Positions 45,595 to 56,542 are shown, numbered from the stretch's first letter. The stretch is 64,000 nucleotides of DNA from Perognathus longimembris pacificus (GCF_023159225.1 NC_063177.1:17880673-17944672); one strand, 5' to 3'. Program-made: numbers and translations. The notes: a model not told the origin generated them from the letters alone.

Positions 45595-45722
45595 GTTGTT
45601 GCTGTTGTTTTGTTTGGCTTAGGCTGTTTACCCAGGGTTGACCTTGGAACACAGTCTTCCTACCTGTGCCTCTTGTCTAGTTGGGACTGCAGGCATGGGC
45701 TACCATGCCTGCCTGGTTGGTT
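45595..45722 (-). mobile_element. B1-like SINE
   Basis: It reads CCCAGGGTTGACCTTGGAAC, GACTGCAGGCATGGGCTACC. Confidence 0.7.
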
Positions 45723-46527
45723 GAGATGTGCTATTGACCATTTTTTGGTTATCTTTCATGATGATTTCTACCCTGCCACTGGAGTAGTTTGGATCACAAG
45801 CACGTAATCCTACTTTCACTCCCTTTCTCCTGGTTCTTCTAATTCCTGCCTGAAACATATGTGTGATTTTTGGCTCTCCAGTGGTAATTCTGGACTACAA
45901 GGCAACTTTAAAGCCAGGAAAAACAAAAAAGACCTGAATTCCTGGTGATCATGGAGTATTCCTATATTCTTTTCAAACTGCTTACTTCTGGAATTCTTTC
46001 ATGTGAGAGGTAAACCTCTATCTTGTTTAAGCTATGCTATGGGGTGCAGCTACTCTGTGGGGTACAGCTACTCTGTGCTGCAACTAACCCACAGCTGAAG
46101 CAATGCAAGGTTCCAGGGAAAAGACAGGCTTTAAAGGAAGGATTAGGAAAGTGAGACGAAATGGCCAATTTAAATACCAGAACCTGCACAAGAAAAGATA
46201 CCAGCGTGAAGGGAAAAAAAGATGTGAATATGAGCAGAAGTCTGGGTCAGCCAACTAGAAATCCCTGGACTTAATTACAGTAACAATACCATCTAAGATA
46301 TAGAGGCCAAGTGGCTAGCCCTGTGTTGTTTAGCCTCTGTCTTGTTTTGTCTTCACAAGCCTATGATCTATCTACTCCTATTAGGAATCCAATTCTGCAG
46401 ACAAAAACCTTCTAGAAGGTCAGCAACTCACCCAATGGTATCATCACAACCCTATAATGTGATAACCCCATCTTGCTGTAGTAGCAACTGTTTTCAGATG
46501 AGAAAAGTGTTTATGCCACTATTTAAA

Positions 46528-46660
46528 AGCCAGATCACTGTGCACTGGTGGCTAATACCTATGATCCTATCTACTCAGGAAACTGAGTAGGAGGATCACA
46601 GTTCAAAGCCAGCCTAGGCAAACAACAACAACAAAAACCATGATACTCTTCCAACTAACC
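46528..46660 (+). mobile_element. SINE-A head and middle (no tail)
   Basis: It reads CACTGGTGGCTAATACCTAT, AGCCTAGGCAAACAACAACA and CCAACTAACCAGG. The tail is replaced by a reversed B1. Confidence 0.65.
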
Positions 46661-46679
46661 AGGAAAAACAGAAAAAAGA

Positions 46680-46770
46680 TAACATCTCATTCTATAGACC
46701 TGGAATTTGTGATCCTCCTGCTTCTGCCTCCCAGGTGCTAGGATTACAGGCATGCGCCACCATGCCTGAC
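46680..46770 (-). mobile_element. B1-like SINE fragment
   Basis: It reads CTGCCTCCCAGGTGCTAGGA and CATGCGCCACCATGCC on the plus strand. Confidence 0.8.
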
Positions 46771-47114
46771 TTCAAATAGGTTTTTAATATCTCTCCACAA
46801 CAGGGACCAGAAAAAAATTACTTTATCACAGCTAAGGCCAGAAATTCAATACTTTGAATTAAGTTATTCAGACATATCCACCAAACAGAAGGAATTCTTC
46901 CTGGAGCACAAAAAAATCTCATTAGTCCCTGATGGGAAGAGAAAAAAAAATCCATCAGGTTACAAATGAGCTCTAAGTAATTTGAGTACCTAGTAGGAAA
47001 TGCATTTCTCATGAAGATGAAAAAGTAAACTATCTCCATCAGCAATTTGGCAGTGCAATGGCAGGATTCCCCAAATGGAGAAATCTGGTACTGTGCCACT
47101 GGCTTAGGACAATG

Positions 47115-47285
47115 TTACAGGTCAGCCTGTGGACTGACCTGAGTTCCATTGCTGAGTCCATCCCATGCTAGCTGTGGGACTCTAACAAGTTTCTTTCTCC
47201 CTCAGCGCCTCAGCACCTTCCCCTGTGAAATGGGATTCATCATTTGTACCTGCCAAGGTGGCTGTGAAGCTAAGAGACTGTCTGC
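47115..47285 (+). mobile_element. MIR, plus orientation
   Basis: It reads GCTAGCTGTGGGACTCTAAC, GCGCCTCAGCACCTTC and TGTGAAATGGGATTCATC. Confidence 0.75.
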
Positions 47286-47351
47286 TGCTCTATTGCCAGA
47301 ATTTTGACAGCACTGATGGCTTTAGTGTCCTCGGCTTAAAACTCCAGGAAA

Positions 47352-47545
47352 AAGATGCACAAGGTGACTCATGCCTGTAATCCAAGCTACATAAGAGACT
47401 GAGATATGAGGATTGAGGTTAGAAGCCAGTTCAGGCAGACAAATCCAAGGAACTCTTTCCTATAACCAGCAAAAAGCTAGAAGCAGAGCGTAGCTCAAGT
47501 GGTAGAGTGCCACCCATGACCCAGAAAAGGCTGAACAAGACAGGC
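47352..47545 (+). mobile_element. SINE-A, diverged
   Basis: Head ATGCCTGTAATCCAAGCTAC and tail GCGTAGCTCAAGTGGTAGAG are present. Confidence 0.75.
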
Positions 47546-48371
47546 CAAAGTATATCAACTCTAAGATTCCAGTTCTAGGCTTTTGGATGTGTCTGAGACT
47601 TTAAATATTCCTTCTCCAGGATTTAACAACACTCCACTATAAAGTGGTTTATTAACCTAGAAACTTAAAAGTTTCAGCCCATTAGTCAAATAGCTAGGGA
47701 GAACTATAAAGTTGGGCCACCAACATGGGCGATCTCCGCCCAGAATGAAGCAAGACCTCAGTAAACACTTGCTGAGTGGAACAGACAGATGGATGAATGG
47801 ACAGATGAGTGAGTTCCAAGGGCTGACAAAAATAGTGAACACTTGTCTCCATGGAGCAAAGTGTAATGCAAGGAGAAAATGCCACCCATTTAAAATATTA
47901 ATGATATTTACTTTGTCATTTAAACTAAGACCAGAACATCAGATGAATAGTTTATGCCAGTCAATAGGATGCTCCGCTCTGAAAAACCACTGCTGGGCCT
48001 TTGTTATAGAGGAGAGCCTGTTTACAAAGAATACAGGCATGCAGGCTGCAAAAGGGATGCATAAATGCTGAGAATGATCTGCCACTCAACTCCTGCATTG
48101 GAATGGCACAGAAGCATGCCAATATGCAAAAGGAAACACCATGCTGTGTGTCTAAGATGGCCAGCCACACGGGTGGGAAGGAATCTGAAGCTCAGCAGGT
48201 GGACACCTAGGATGTCCATTGGTAAGCATCAGCTACAATAGTTGATTCCAGAAGCAGCCTGTCAAGAGTTTTCTGGGAACTTCAGTGACACAGAAGACTC
48301 TCATAATGCACACAAAGTTAGGTGCTCTGTGATCTCTACAAGCTAGATGCACTGCTTTAAATATTGTCTTG

Positions 48372-48720
48372 CAAGTTGGTGTCAGTGGCTCACACCTGTA
48401 ATCCTAGCTACTCAGGAGGCTGAGATTTGAGGATCACAGTTTGTTCAAAGCTAGCCTGAGTAGGAAAGTCCATGAAACTCTTGTCTTCAATTAATGACCG
48501 AAGAGCCAGAAGTGGTGCTATGGCTCAAGTGGTAGAGCACCAGCCTTGAACAAAATAGCTAAGGGAGGTATGATATTCATCAAGACACATTGTATCCATA
48601 AATTGCTTTGTTTAATAGCAACTCCTTTGTACAATTACTTAAAGATAATAAAATATTTTTAAAAACAAAAAGAATGTTTAAAGCTAGGGGACAGTAGTCA
48701 AGTTCCAAGTCCAGACACAA
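48372..48720 (+). mobile_element. SINE-A interrupted by a LINE-like 3' end
   Basis: The main part is at 48372-48566. The tail appears to resume at about 48680 (AAAGCTAGGGGACAGTAGTC). Between them is a short 3' end insert. Confidence 0.75.
48567..48672 (+). mobile_element. LINE-1-type 3' end inserted in SINE-A (probable)
   Basis: It reads CTTTGTACAATTACTTAAAG, then ATAATAAAATATTTTT and an A-rich tail. Flanks AAATAGCTAAGGGA and TTAAAGCTAGGGGA look like a decayed duplication. Confidence 0.55.
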
Positions 48721-48864
48721 ACTAATAATGTTGTATCTAGGGCACAATAATATACACATAAATAAGCAAACAAATAAATATTTTCTTGCATTTAACCTTC
48801 TTAATTATCATGAGGGATAGGTACCAATACTTGTGGCTACACACCTTAGCATTTGTTTAAAAAC

Positions 48865-49030
48865 CTGAACTTTTGGGAACCAGACTGATGAGGTTCAAAA
48901 AGTGCTGGATGACTCTGGGCAAGGTAGGTCACTTAAGCTCTGCAAGCCTCATGAGTCCCATGTGTAAAATGGAAATTATAGTAGTACCTGTCTGGCAAAG
49001 CTGTTGTATGACACAAATGAATGAATAGGG
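48865..49030 (+). mobile_element. MIR, plus orientation
   Basis: It reads GACTCTGGGCAAGGTAGGTC, TGTAAAATGGAAATTATAGT and GCTGTTGTATGACACAAATG, a well-preserved MIR core and 3' part. Confidence 0.85.
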
Positions 49031-49496
49031 AGGTTCTCCGACAGAAGCTGGCAAACACAAGCTCTCAGTAAGGGTTTGCGATTCCTGCTATTCCTGCTGG
49101 AGAGCCAGCAAGGGAGGCCAGCTTGCCCACAGGGACACAGACACAGGTTTGACTTCACAGTACAGATGACTCAGCATGACAATTCTGGCTCGGCCCACCT
49201 CCCATTCATACCACCACTATCATCCCCCAATCCTAACCAGGCCCAAAAGATGCTTAAAGACTGGGCTCAGTGAACTGGCATTCTAATCTATTTTAACTCT
49301 GCTTTTGCTGTCTTGTGTAGAAAGAAACCCTAAGGGTGTCTTGGTTTAGAGATTTGAGAGAAAATGGTCCTTATCCAAGGAGGAGAATACCTATGCCTTT
49401 GGGCCTTCTTATATGAGGACTCTCTTTCAAAGGACTCTATTTCCTTGAAACCCAGAGGAGGCACAGCCAATTATTAACCAATAGAATCTGCCCTTC

Positions 49497-49925
49497 AGCA
49501 GAGCATCTGTGGTTCATGCCTATAATCCTAGCTACCAGGGAGGTTGAGTACGGGATGATCATGGTTCAAGGCCAGCCCAGGGAGAAAAATTCTCAAGCCC
49601 TCTTCTCAACCCACAGTTATTATCTCAAGCCATGTAGGAGGCTGAGACTGGGAGGATCGATGGAGGTTTCCAGGACAGCCCTAGCCAAAAAGTCTGCAAG
49701 ACTCCACAGAAGGAAGCTGGATGAGGTAGTGCATACCTATAGTCCTAGCTACAAAGGAAGTCTAAAGTAGGGAGGTCACAGCTCAGGCTCTCATTCAGGC
49801 AGGAAGCAAGACCCTATCTCAAAAATAATCAGCGAGTAACAAGGCTAGAGGGCATAGCTCAAGTGATAGAGAAACCGGCCTAGCAAGCTAGAAACCCTAA
49901 GTTCAAACCCCAGGACGTCCATGAA
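49497..49925 (+). mobile_element. Compound SINE-A: three 7SL-like heads in tandem
   Basis: Head-like units begin near 49505, 49615 and 49715 (CATGCCTATAATCCTAGCTA; GCCATGTAGGAGGCTGAGAC; GCATACCTATAGTCCTAGCT). Only one tail follows (AGGGCATAGCTCAAGTGATA). Confidence 0.65.
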
Positions 49926-50392
49926 ACCTGTCCTTCAGTCAAGTCCTGTGATATGGGATGTGATCACAGGCAGAGAGGGAGAAAGTATGTGGACCAGGTC
50001 CAGTGTAAGAGTTTCACGAACCAAGTTCTCACTCTACTTTGGGTTCTGCCCTGTTGCCTGGAAGTTTCTAGAAAGAGCCAGTTATGCTAGTCAACAACAA
50101 CAATAATAAATCTGTTATAGATGTTCAAACCACTTGTGACTCAGAATAGCCTGGAAGTAAGCATCTTTGAAGAGTTGATACCAAGAAAAACAGCCTATAG
50201 CAGTAGGGAGTTAACCCTTTCAGCTGCTTCCTGGGTGCCAGAGCCTGTGTATATAGCCCATATCTATGGTATGAGTTGTGTCTATCAGCCCATTTTACAG
50301 ATGAGGAAAACAAGCTATAGAAAAGTTAAATCCCCCCCCCAACACACACACCCAGAGTACACAGCACTGTGATTCAGAGGGTATAGGTTGAT

Positions 50393-50710
50393 TTTAGACA
50401 GGAACTCATTAAGTCACCCAGGCTAGCTTTGAACTCTTGTCGTTGTTGTTGTTGTTGTTGTTGTTTGGGATTTCTTTCTTTCTTTTCTTTTTTTTTTTTT
50501 TCGCTTTATTTTTCAAATAGGGGCCAGCCTGGAACTCAATCCTCCTATTTACACCTCCCACTGACAGGCATGAGCCAGTACATTCAACTTACTGGTCGAG
50601 ATAGGGTTTTGCTAAGTTTTTTCCTGGCCTGGCCTGGTATCATACTTCTTTTGATCTCTACCTCCAGAGTAGCTATGATTACAAGTGTAATCCATCACAC
50701 TGGGACCTTG
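50393..50710 (-). mobile_element. Reversed B1 pieces with (GTT)n and T-rich inserts
   Basis: B1-like ends lie at 50393-50440 and 50595-50710 (CCTCCAGAGTAGCTATGATT). (GTT)n at 50439-50466 and a T-rich tract at 50475-50505 lie between them. The history is unclear. Confidence 0.5.
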
Positions 50711-50724
50711 AACCCTTGAGTTCC

Positions 50725-50950
50725 CCCTCCCCAGTGCTAGGGCTTGAACTCAAGACCTCATTTGTTTCTTCGGCTTTCTTATTGATAGCTGGTACTCTGT
50801 CACTTGAGTCACACCTCCACTTCTGGCTTTTCACTGGTTAATTGGAGATATGTGTCTCTTGGACTGTTCTGCCTTGTCTGGCTCCAAAGCACAGTTCTCA
50901 GATCTTAGCTTCTGATTAGCTAGGATTACCAACATGAGACATAAGTGCCT
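50725..50950 (-). mobile_element. SINE-A, diverged
   Basis: It reads GCTAGGGCTTGAACTCAAGA, CACTGGTTAATTGGAGATAT and GATTAGCTAGGATTACCAAC. Confidence 0.83.
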
Positions 50951-50993
50951 GGTTGAAGTGATTACTGAATAAATGCTATGAAGAAAATTGAGG

Positions 50994-51202
50994 GGCTGGG
51001 GATATGGCCTAGTGGCAAGAACACTCACCTCGTATACATGAAGCCCTGGGTTCAATTCCCCAGCACCACATATATAGAAAACGACCACAAGTGGCGCTAT
51101 GGCTCAAGTGGCAGAGTGCTAGCCTTGAGCAAAAAGAAGCCAGGGACAGTGCTCAGGCCCTGAGTCCAAGGCCCAGGACTGGCAAAAAATAAATAAATAA
51201 AT
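50994..51202 (+). mobile_element. SINE-B, young
   Basis: The 13-bp duplication AAGAAAATTGAGG lies at 50981-50993 and 51203-51215, with an AAATAA repeat tail. Confidence 0.95.
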
Positions 51203-51215
51203 AAGAAAATTGAGG

Positions 51216-53197
51216 CAGGAAATCAAAAGCAAGGGTGGCTAACGAAGGCCTCACAATGCTTTCCTTACAGATGCACTGACTCCAGTGAGCTGCCCCATAC
51301 AATGTAACGCCTCTGTCCTTCCTCAATTCATTCTACTGCCTCCCTATATATTTGAAAGCCTCTTCTCTTAGACATGTGCATAAGTATGCATGTGTTTGTA
51401 CACATTTGCATACATGTGTGCAACCATTAACTTCCTTAAGGAGGAGGTTTCAGAGGGAGGAGGTGGGAGCCTTCACGTGTCCCTATGTATAGTTCCTACT
51501 CAAACTTGCCCTGAAGAGGGGGCCCAAAATGGGGCTTGATATTCAGCCCTGGTGCAACCATCCAAAGCCACAAGTGCTAGGCACGTGCACTGGCTGACTC
51601 TTCACTCTAGTAGAAGGAGAATCTTCTGTCATTGGTCAACCCAGAGTGGAATGAGCAGAATCTTTTGCAGTTTGTTAGCCAAGAGGTTATGCTGCTTCCT
51701 AATTTGCATCAAGTACTAGCGAGGAGACCACTCATGGAATTAAGAATCAGTCCTGGGAGAAAATACAATGTGTTGGACAGAGTGATTGATGTGGGTGTCT
51801 GGGGAGATGGGGCAGGAGCCAGCTCTGAAGCAGGTGGGGGCCACTTGGGTAGCCTCCACTGAGGGCATTTGGAACGTGACCCTAGAATGCTGTCTTCAGA
51901 TGCTTGCTTTAAGTTAAAGGGGGACATAAAAAAATGTTACTAGCATGGGTGGCAAAGCATTACCTATGGGAAAAGCAGCCAATCTCTGCTAATGAATAAC
52001 TATAATTGATCAAAACAGATGACTCGATGGACTTTCCAAATGTGCTGCTCTTAGCAAAGTGGACAGTTTTTCATTCAGATGCAAACTTGCCCAGATAAGA
52101 TCTAATAATGGAGATTTTGGAACAATCCCAGCATCTGTGATGTCTCTACTTTTTTTTTTTTAACCCTTCTCTGAGCGAGAAGGCATCTTAAGTTCCTGAT
52201 GGGAGCTCAACCAAACATGACACCAATGTATGTTTCCCTCATGATGGAGGGGACAGTGAGAGTCCCCAGAATCCTTTCCCACCCCACAACCCCATCTAAC
52301 CTTTCCTCCTTACTCCATTTCCACTCTGTAACCTATGAAAAGCCTGGTGGCCATTCAGTCCAAGGCACACTCACGCTTATTCAGACATTTACTGAGCACT
52401 GTGCAGGCCACAGAAAGGAGAGAGTCAGAAATGATTAAGAGGAAACTCTGCCCTCAAAGAGGAAAGCAGATGCAAGGGGGAGGCAATGGGACAGGACAGA
52501 GGCCCTAGCGAACGTCTCAGGTCACTTGTTCAACCTCTTAATCTTCCTGGGCTTCAGATTCCTCCTTTATCAAGTGAAGGCACTGGCTGAAGATAGGACT
52601 GCTGGGCACCAAGCCAGCTGAAAAAAATGACTCTAAGCCTCCCAGGCTCCTAGGAAGCTGACAGAGCCAGGGCATCCTTCTAGGAAGTCAGCAAAGGGGT
52701 GGTAAGTGCCATGCCTCCCTTCTTGCAGTGAATTATTTGGTCCCAGCACAAGATGAAAGCCAGAGAGTATGTGAGATAAGTCTTGCACACCAAACAACCT
52801 GGGGATGGGAGTAAGGGTGGGAAGCACTGGCGTTTGTGGGGGAATGTGAGGGACCTGTGGAAGGTAGCCTGGAAGTAAGGATGGTGGCAGTGGTGTCCCA
52901 AGGGAGGAGAAAGGCTGAGGCTTGAAGGAAAAGAGTCATTCCTTAGTCTGACCCCTGCCATGACCACTCTTTGTAAACTCGCCCAAGCCCCAAATTCATT
53001 TTGCACTATACCTTGTTTTTTAAGTTCCACAAGGGGCTTTAAAGAGATAAAATTTAATCCCCGACCCCACCTTCTTCCCAGTGCCTAAGGGTTTAAAGAG
53101 GAACTTCAAGATTTGGGGGAGAGCAATGATGTTCAGGGGAGGGATGGGGGGGAAGGGATCTAGAGGTGGGAAGGAATCTAGTGAGGGGTGCGCCTAC
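51216..53197. other. Repeat-free sequence just downstream of the long ABR exon
   Basis: About 2 kb is free of SINEs. That is unusual for this window and typical of sequence around CpG-island promoters. It includes the start of the first intron. Confidence 0.5.
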
Positions 53198-54212
53198 CTG
53201 CCGAGAAGCCTTCCTCGTGATCTGAGCTGTTGCGGCTACAGTCGCTGCCTCTCTCGGGCGAGCTGTGACTGGGCGAGTCCCGCTCTGGCACCCTCAGGAA
53301 CCTCTTGCGCCCCCACTGGGTGAGGTGCTCCCGGGCCCCGCGCTTGGGGGCCTCATCCTCCTTGGCCTCCACCTCCACATGCTCCTGGTCTTTCCGGCGC
53401 TGCTGCCTCCGGCCCCCGGGGATCAAGTGCATCCAGCGATGGGGGCTGGATGCCCTTGCTGGCTTCTCGGCCTCATCGCGGGTTCCAAGCCGACAGGGGG
53501 CCACAAGCAAGTGACCGAGGACAAATTTCTCATTCAGATCCACCATCTCGAAGTCGTGGTCACTGCTGTCTCCACCATCGTCGGCGCCCGAGGCGTCCGG
53601 CTCACTCTCCTCCGAGCCCCGCCCCGCGCGGCTCCCGGAGGACCTCTCCTCTCCGGGTGCGGGGGCAACCGTGCCATCGTGACCGGGGGGCGCACAGTCA
53701 TCCCGCAGCCTGAAGAGCAGGCGAGGCTGCACCAGCTGCTGGTGGATGGCGGCGGTCAGGCTGCGCACCGCGCCCCCTCCCTCCGCCACCCGGGGCCAAG
53801 TGGGAAGGTCCACGCACACGGAGAGAGGAGGCTCGGCCTTGGCCGACACCTCCCGATCGCGACCCCTATTGGGGCCCCCGCCGCGCCCCGCTGCCCTCTC
53901 CTCCACGCACTGTGTCGACTCCCGCTCCCAGCCCGCCCGCCCCGGCTCCAGGGCTCCGGCGCCCCCGCAGTCGCCGTCTTCGCCCGCCAGGCGGCTGCCG
54001 GGTAGGTCCGGCTTCTCCCCAGCCAGGGCCGCCTGCAGGTAGGAGACTTTGAACTTCTCTTCCGCCAACACCTGTTGCAACTGCTTCAGGTTGAGTTTGC
54101 AGCGCTCCAGCTCCCGCTCCATGTCCTGCACCGACTCCAGCGTCATGGCCGGTGCCTCCTGCCCGGGGAACTCGGCTTGCCAGTGGCGCTCAAACTCCTG
54201 CGGGTCCCACAT
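53198..54212 (-). CDS. ABR: BCR-like long first coding exon of ABR (338 residues + 1 nt)
   Basis: The exon opens at ATG 54212-54210 (MWDPQEFERHW) and stays open to a CAG|GTAGGC donor at 53198/53197: 338 codons plus one base, phase 1, the same phase as the canonical ABR exon. Residues 1-67 align without gaps to the oligomerisation domain of BCR as I remember it, with about half identical (W11, FP at 15-16, ELERCK at 34-39, YLQ at 58-60). This predicts a short helix followed by a coiled coil at roughly 24-66. Further BCR-like blocks are an acidic stretch around 200-225 (SSDHDFEMVDLNEKF at 216-230) and DCSRN...EEGFSA at 324-338. The site aligned to the GRB2-binding tyrosine of BCR is Ser131. The position upstream of ABR, the strand, the phase and the homology together make this the first exon of a long ABR form. 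It would add an oligomerising N-terminus missing from the usual ABR. A separate gene is a remote alternative. Confidence 0.88.
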
Positions 54213-54900
54213 GCCGGGCGCCCCGTCGGGCCTCCGCTGGGAGCCGGGGCTCCTGCGCACCGCGGCCTGCTGGGGTCGCGCCCGGCCCTCCCCGCGCCGG
54301 CGCAGCCTCCTTCCCTTCCTTCGGCGCCTGAAGAGAAAAAGAGAGGAAAAAAATAATAATAAAGTTTTTTCTCCTTCCGCCCTCGTGCCTTTTTTTGTTT
54401 CCCCTCTTCTTCTGGGTTTCGCCTCCCTGACGTCAGCGGCCACCCTCGGCGGAGGCGGGAGCCTTGGGCCCGCCCCGGGCAGCTCGCTAGGGGCCGCGGG
54501 GCTGCACCCCTCCGCTGGGTGCGATGCCCCGCGGGCTGTGGCTGCGGCAAAGCCGCGGCGGGGGGCGGAGCCTCGTGCGCGCCCGGTCTGGGCCTGCGGG
54601 CGCGTCCGGGAGCTGCCCCGGGAGCCGTGAGAGGGCCACCGAGGGGCGGGCTGGCGGGGCTGCCAACCTCGGAGACACCGGCGACACCCGGCCCGCGTGC
54701 ACCTCCGGCGCTGACCGTGCTGCGCAGCTCCCGCCGCAGCGCGCGGGCCGCGCCCCCCTCCCTGCACCCGTGCGCGCGCGGCTGCGGGGGGGGGGGGCGG
54801 CGGGAGCGGGGTAGGCGGGAGCCTGGCCTGGGAGCGCGCAGGGGCGCCCCGAGCTCTCCACCAAGGGTCAGGGCGGCGCCTAGGACCGACGCGGAAAATA
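53200..54900 (-). promoter_or_regulatory. ABR: CpG island over and upstream of the long ABR first exon
   Basis: CpG-dense sequence covers the BCR-like coding exon and continues about 700 bp upstream (GC-rich to about 54900, including a G run near 54786). This is the likely promoter of the long ABR form. The part at 54400-54900 is non-coding in the ABR frame by content, although the frame happens to remain open to 54974. Confidence 0.8.
54328..54364 (-). promoter_or_regulatory. Candidate splice acceptor upstream of the long ABR exon
   Basis: On the minus strand a pyrimidine-rich stretch (54364 down to 54331) ends in TTTCTCTTCAG at 54328, directly followed by GCGCCG. This is a strong acceptor-like site 115 bases upstream of the long-form ATG. 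If used, the exon would be 53198-54327 (1,130 nt) with an untranslated exon further upstream. It could instead be a chance T-rich run in a 5' UTR. Confidence 0.4.
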
Positions 54901-55641
54901 TGCGGGCCAGGAGATGTGGCGTAGTGGCCTGGACAGGTGTTGGACACAGATCCATCAGCCGTCTGCGGAGCCACCCAGCGCCTTGGACTAACTTATCCAA
55001 GATCACACGGCAGTGCCATCGAACACCGGGGATAAAACTGGTCTTCGAGTCCCTTTGAATATTCCCGTGACGACTCACTGGAGCTTTGCCGGGGAGAAAT
55101 GAGCAAGGGTGACAGCTACCAGCGGCTTTGCTGGAGAGTTCTGTGACTTGAAAGCTGAAGGCACACCCAGGTGACAATCCAAGCCGTGGCTTCGGGAATC
55201 TAAACCTAGCAGGAGACTCTCCACTCCACCTCCTCTATAGGGCCTGGGACAGCTACCCTAGGAGGAAACGAAACTAGTTGCTGGGAGGAGCCCGGCTCGG
55301 TGGGCTTTGTAGGGGCTCCGCTTAGCCCTGCCCCTGATTCCTGGTGCTGCTGCTCTCCCCTTCCTTTCTTCTCCCGGCTCTGGGTGAGGTCGGCTGCCTG
55401 CCAAGAGAGGCACTGATAGGACGTCTGCATGCCTCGATGTACTTGCAAGACAGGGGGACCTTATCAGTGATTCTCCATGCTCTCTTGTCAAGGTCAAGGA
55501 AATTGATACGCTTTAAGAGGCAAAGTGACTTGGCAGCGGGAAATTCTTCCTCCCCCAACTGTGGACTCTGCAGACTGGAGCTACACTGTCCAGCCACCTG
55601 CCACTCACCTCTCACCTGCACAATTGTCACAGGGCATCTAG
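54901..55641. other. Upstream flank of the long ABR promoter
   Basis: GC content falls steadily from the CpG island. I see no exon or repeat. Confidence 0.5.
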
Positions 55642-55661
55642 TTCTCTCTCTCTCTCTCTCT

Positions 55662-55694
<33 letters not shown>

Positions 55695-55718
55695 TGTCTG
55701 TCTGTCTGTCTGTCTGTC
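55642..55718. repeat. (TC)n(TG)n(TCTG)n compound microsatellite
   Basis: TC units, then GTGT, then six TCTG units, next to a reversed SINE-A. Confidence 0.95.
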
Positions 55719-55719
55719 C

Positions 55720-55915
55720 TGGGCCCCAAGTTTTTTGCACAAGGCTGTTGGCTCTACCACTTGAGCTACACCTCCACTTCTGGCCTTTTGGTAGTTAATT
55801 GAAGATAAGAGTCTCATGAACTTTCTTGCCCTGGCTGGCTGGGAACCAAATCTTCAGATCTCAGCTTCCTGAATAGCTAGGATTACAAGGTACTAGCCAC
55901 TGATGCTTAGTATTT
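55720..55915 (-). mobile_element. SINE-A
   Basis: It reads CTACCACTTGAGCTACACCT, TTTGGTAGTTAATTGAAGAT and GAATAGCTAGGATTACAAGG. Confidence 0.83.
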
Positions 55916-56542
55916 CTTAACTACTTAGCTCCCAGCTCACCTAGAGGGTGGAGTTCAGACTCCTTGGCGTGACCTCTGCCCACTTTTCTGCCTTCTTCCT
56001 GCACTTTAGCCCAAATCTATGCTGTCCCCTTAAAGACTTGGCTTTCTTCATCTGTGCTTTTCCCTCTTTCTTCGAAGTCCTGCCCGCTGCCCTCCCCCTT
56101 GTGTGTATGGCCACCAGATCCTGTGTATGCCCATGTCTTTGTTTGCAATCCTTCTGTTTTATTATAATCATTAGTAACATTTTTTATTTCCCTCTTAGAA
56201 CTGATCACAAGCCACTTTTTGGTCTCACTTTTTGTATTCTTGCTACTTCTTGCAATGTAGAATATAGAATTGGGTGAGTAAATAGACAAATTCATCCCAT
56301 ACCTTGTTCCTTCTTGGCTTCCCTGTGGGCAGATCATTCTGGACTGGGTCAAATGTGCTTTCCTGAGAGGCTTCTCAACCCTGGTATTTCCTTTCTTGCC
56401 AAAGTCTATATTTACTTGTTTTACAATTACCTCTTCTCCTTCTTTGTTTTCTTTTTCTTATTTCTAACTTGGTATGCCACTGGCATGAATCATGCGTTTA
56501 TCTTCATGCCAGACTGCTATAGGGGATTGGATACTCTTTCTG
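55916..56542. other. Intergenic, possible L2 remnant at its start
   Basis: GGAGTTCAGACTCCTTGGCG and CTTCTTCCTGCACTTTAG at about 55950-56010 recall an L2 3' end, but only weakly. Confidence 0.3.

Larger units (their letters stand above)
2986..53197 (-). other. ABR: Long-form-specific ABR intron (host of most repeats)
   Basis: If the BCR-like exon splices to ABR, the whole of 2986-53197 is removed from the long transcript together with the canonical first exon. It contains no other coding exon that I can recognise apart from the weak candidate near 26.77 kb. Confidence 0.6.

Noticed and set aside
53265..54005. 246-codon plus-strand open frame in the CpG island
   Set aside because: It is exactly antisense to the BCR-like ABR exon. 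High GC content and the coding strand's codon bias keep the opposite frame open. It has no recognisable domain.
54143..55177. 344-codon and other long minus-strand or plus-strand frames at 54.1-55.2 kb
   Set aside because: They are out of the BCR-like frame or lie in promoter DNA. Composition is Arg/Pro/Ala/Gly-rich, as expected from GC-rich sequence.
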